Shown: positions 61,645 to 64,000 of the stretch, piece after piece
Layout of the letters: each line of letters opens with the position of its first letter
Numbering within the stretch: the first letter of the stretch is position 1
From: Bradyrhizobium diazoefficiens USDA 110
GTDB lineage: Bacteria; Pseudomonadota; Alphaproteobacteria; Rhizobiales; Xanthobacteraceae
DNA: 64,000 nt
Assembly (NCBI RefSeq): GCF_000011365.1
Contig: NC_004463.1
Span: forward strand, 7,984,001-8,048,000
Direction of reading: 5' to 3'
Notes under the pieces: model-generated
The model's input: the letters and a program-made list of their open reading frames with translations, nothing else
Databases searched by the model: none
What the model was told of the DNA's origin: nothing
Made by a program: the position numbers and the translations under genes

Positions 61645-63078
61645 CTAGATCGTGATGTAGCCGGTGGCCAATCCGTGGATTCCGACAGCCGCGCCGACGG
61701 CGGCTGCGATGAAGATGCCCCACTCGACGGCCGTGAAGACCCTCGCCTTCTGTTCCAGGCGCGCCCAGAAATAGAGCGCGGTGCCCGGCGCGTAGAGGAT
61801 CAAGGACAGCAGCAGGAACTTCATTCCGGCCGAATAGATCAGGAACAGCGTGTAGATGACGGCGATGCCAGCAAAGATCGTGTCGCGCGTTCGCTCGCTG
61901 CCGCTCTTCTCATAGGTCTCGCCCCGCCTGACGAGCAGGAGCCCGTAGGCCGCGACGAGGAAGAACGGAATGAGTGACATCACGCTCGTCAGATTGAGCA
62001 TCAGCGCGAAGGCATCCTGCGACCAATAGGTGCTGATGACGAAGAGCTGGACGATCACGTTGGTGAGCCAGAGCGCCGCGGCCGGCACCTTGTTCGCGTT
62101 CTCCGTGCCGAACAATGCCGGCATATCCCTGGTCCGGCCGGCGGCGGAGAGCACCTCGGCACAGATCAGCGACCAGGCGAGATAGGCCCCCAACACCGAA
62201 ACCAGAAGTCCAATGCTGACGAAGATCGCGCCCCAATGCCCGACCACGGCCTCCAGGACCGTCGCCATGGACGGTTGCCGCATGCCGGCGATCTCGGCGC
62301 GGAGAAGCACGGCGTATGGCAGCATGGTGACGAGCACCATCAGGCTCGTGACGATCGCAAACCCCAGCAGGGTCGCAGCACCGACATGCGCGCGCTCCTT
62401 GGCGTAGCGTGAATAGACGCTGGCGCCCTCGATGCCGAGAAAGACAAACACCGTGACCAGCATGGTGGCGCGGATCTGCTCGAACAGGCCCTTGTCCGGC
62501 ATGCCCTCGCCGCCCCAGAAATTGCCGCGGAACATGTCGGCGTTGAACGAGAATATCAGGATAACGATGAAGACCAGGATCGGCACGATCTTGGCGACAG
62601 TGACGATGGTGTTGATCGCGGCCGCCTGCTGCACGCCGCGCAGGATCATGAAGTGGAACAGCCAAATTCCGATCGAGGCGACGATGATTGCGGTGACCGT
62701 GTTGCCATCCCCAAAGACCGGAAAGAAGGCGCCCAAGGTCGACTTGATGAGGACCCAATAGGATACGTTGCCAATGCAGCTGCCGATCCAGTATCCGAAT
62801 GCCGACAAGAAGCCGGGATAGTCGCCAAATCCTTCCTTCGCATAGGCATAGACGCCGGCATCGAGCTCGGGCTTTCGCTCGGCCAGCGCCTGGAACACCC
62901 GCGCGAGGGTGTACATGCCGCCGCCGGCAATGCACCAGGCGAAGATCGCGCCAAACGGACCGGTGGCGATGCCGAAAGTTCTCGGCAGCGAGAATATCCC
63001 CGAGCCGACCATCGAGCCGACCACCATCGCGGTCAATGCGAACAGGGAGAGCTTTTGGATTGACGGCGTCCCAGTCAT
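61645..63078 (-). CDS. arcD: Basic amino acid antiporter (arginine/ornithine type, APC family)
   Basis: The 477-residue protein has about 12 membrane helices and the APC-family start [28 protein letters not shown]. Other blocks typical of the basic-amino-acid antiporter group are [26 protein letters not shown] and [17 protein letters not shown]. With arcA directly downstream it most likely exchanges arginine for ornithine or citrulline. The ATG at 63078 starts the conserved part; an in-frame start eleven codons earlier is less likely. The 143-base gap upstream shows no clear FNR-type site. Confidence 0.9.
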   Translation of the reverse strand: MTGTPSIQKLSLFALTAMVVGSMVGSGIFSLPRTFGIATGPFGAIFAWCIAGGGMYTLARVFQALAERKPELDAGVYAYAKEGFGDYPGFLSAFGYWIGSCIGNVSYWVLIKSTLGAFFPVFGDGNTVTAIIVASIGIWLFHFMILRGVQQAAAINTIVTVAKIVPILVFIVILIFSFNADMFRGNFWGGEGMPDKGLFEQIRATMLVTVFVFLGIEGASVYSRYAKERAHVGAATLLGFAIVTSLMVLVTMLPYAVLLRAEIAGMRQPSMATVLEAVVGHWGAIFVSIGLLVSVLGAYLAWSLICAEVLSAAGRTRDMPALFGTENANKVPAAALWLTNVIVQLFVISTYWSQDAFALMLNLTSVMSLIPFFLVAAYGLLLVRRGETYEKSGSERTRDTIFAGIAVIYTLFLIYSAGMKFLLLSLILYAPGTALYFWARLEQKARVFTAVEWGIFIAAAVGAAVGIHGLATGYITI

Positions 63079-63221
63079 GAGAAGACCTCGCGACGCGCGG
63101 GTGCGCAACATCCTGGCCGAGCGACCTTGCCGGCGGTCGCACGATGCGCCTTGGGCGAAACCTGGAATATCGGGTGATTACCTAGTCGAGCGTCGGGATT
63201 TCCCTCGCCGGAAACAGTCGC

Positions 63222-64000
63222 TCAAGACGACGGTGGAGCGGAGGCCATGGCTGGTCCCTTCTCCCCGAACCAGGTCACGTACAATGTCGGCAGCAAGACA
63301 AGCGTCAGCACGGTCGCGACCAGCAGGCCGCCCATGATTGCGACGGCCATCGGGCCCCAGAAGACGGTTGGAGCAATCGGGATCATGCCGAGAACGGTCG
63401 ACACCGCCGTCAGCATGATGGGACGGAAACGGGAGCTGCTGGCATCCACCGCCGCGTCCCATGGGCTCTTGCCCTGCGCGCGCTCCGCATCGATCTGGCT
63501 GATCAGAATCACCGCGTTCTTGCTGATCATGCCGAGCAGGGCGAGAACGCCGAGAATGGTGACAAAGCCCATCGGCCTGCCGGACAGCAACAGCGCGGCC
63601 ACAACACCGATCATCCCGAGCGGGGCCACGCTAACGACCATGACCAGTCGCGGGAAGCTCTGCAACTGGACCATCAGAACGGTGAACATGACGAACAGCA
63701 TCATGGGCACCACAGCGAGCACGGAGGCCTGCGATTTCCGGCTCTCTTCCACGGTCCCGCCGACGGCCACGCCGTAGGATGCAGGAAGCGTCTTCCTCAG
63801 CTTTTCGATCGCGGGCGATAGGGCATCCACCACCGTATCGGGCAGCGTTCCACCGCCGATTTCGGCACGCACCGTCAGGGTCGGAATACGGTCGCGCCGC
63901 CAGATCAGGGGATGCTCCTGATGATATCCGAACGTCGCAAACTGGCTGAGCGACACCGTCTTTCCTCCAGGCAGCGGCACCTGGAGCGTGCGCAGGTTGG
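63222..64000 (-). CDS. RND-family efflux transporter, C-terminal part (continues beyond the window)
   Basis: The frame is open through base 64000, so only the last 259 residues are visible. They contain the end of the second periplasmic loop (YGVAVGGTVEES) and five membrane helices with RND signatures: LAVVPMMLFVMFTVLMVQLQSF, GRPMGFVTILGVLALLGMISKNAVILI and RPIMLTAVSTVLGMIPIA. The conserved Gly-rich helix and the charge-poor pore fit the hydrophobe/amphiphile or heavy-metal exporters; partner genes (membrane fusion protein) would lie outside the window. The C-terminus is short and Ala/Pro-rich. Confidence 0.92.
   Translation of the reverse strand, partial: NLRTLQVPLPGGKTVSLSQFATFGYHQEHPLIWRRDRIPTLTVRAEIGGGTLPDTVVDALSPAIEKLRKTLPASYGVAVGGTVEESRKSQASVLAVVPMMLFVMFTVLMVQLQSFPRLVMVVSVAPLGMIGVVAALLLSGRPMGFVTILGVLALLGMISKNAVILISQIDAERAQGKSPWDAAVDASSSRFRPIMLTAVSTVLGMIPIAPTVFWGPMAVAIMGGLLVATVLTLVLLPTLYVTWFGEKGPAMASAPPSS

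Noticed and set aside
63079..63221. FNR/Anr-type site upstream of arcD
   Set aside because: No TTGAT-N4-ATCAA-like sequence was found, so oxygen control of arcDA is not supported by sequence here.

Overview
The window is GC-rich chromosomal DNA of an alphaproteobacterium, most likely a Bradyrhizobium. The best single clue is the PutA at 2504-5503: at 999 residues, with its aldehyde-dehydrogenase Cys at residue 792, it matches the known minimalist PutA of Bradyrhizobium. The sulfite dehydrogenase pair, the mix of acyl-CoA and amidohydrolase genes and the many short intergenic inverted repeats fit a soil rhizobial relative. I see no rRNA, tRNA, CRISPR array, IS element or prophage. Coding density is high and the genes read as chromosomal catabolism, transport and signalling.

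Layout. 1-1.8 kb: sulfite dehydrogenase (sorAB, left end cut off) and a cold shock gene. 1.9-6.8 kb: an Lrp regulator divergent from putA, then a CoA-transferase. 6.8-12 kb: a secreted one-haem protein of unknown function, an unknown membrane protein, and a lemA/TPM-domain cluster. 12.3-15.5 kb: an enoyl-CoA hydratase and two acyl-CoA dehydrogenases in one operon. 15.7-20.1 kb: an orphan molybdenum hydroxylase, a DapA-family lyase/aldolase and a Tat-exported VOC protein. 20.3-25.2 kb: an HtrA-like protein without its catalytic His and Ser, coupled to a LuxR-type regulator; a CodA-like amidohydrolase; an OmpR/EnvZ-type pair; a Gly/His-rich secreted protein. 25.6-31.3 kb: tex, a ring-opening amidohydrolase (cyanuric acid/barbiturate family), an amidase and a small unknown.

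31.4-36.2 kb: a double hot-dog thioesterase, a small membrane protein, poxB-like pyruvate oxidase, dgoA and dgoK. 36.2-40.1 kb: a well-formed sigma-54 promoter with TGAGACG repeats upstream, a luciferase-like flavin monooxygenase, its flavin reductase, and a convergent sigma-54 activator gene. 40.4-48 kb: a single-chain acyl-CoA carboxylase with an AMP-forming acyl-CoA ligase, a racemase-like protein lacking both catalytic cysteines, and a Cache-domain chemoreceptor. 48.2-55.8 kb: two coupled unknown genes, a TetR repressor divergent from a malonate-semialdehyde-decarboxylase-like tautomerase with a double operator, a GFA protein, an operon of D-aminoacylase, COG0523 GTPase and DUF1989 protein, and a probably broken PcfJ-like gene. 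55.9-64 kb: two NarL-type response regulators with one soluble kinase, an outer-membrane beta-barrel, arginine deiminase with arginine/ornithine antiporter (arcDA), and an RND pump cut by the right edge.

The most informative unit is 36.2-40.1 kb, where promoter, candidate enhancer motif, oxygenase, reductase and probable activator all lie together. The most unusual proteins are those that keep a fold but lose active-site residues (20329-21195, 45575-46246, 21574-22815).
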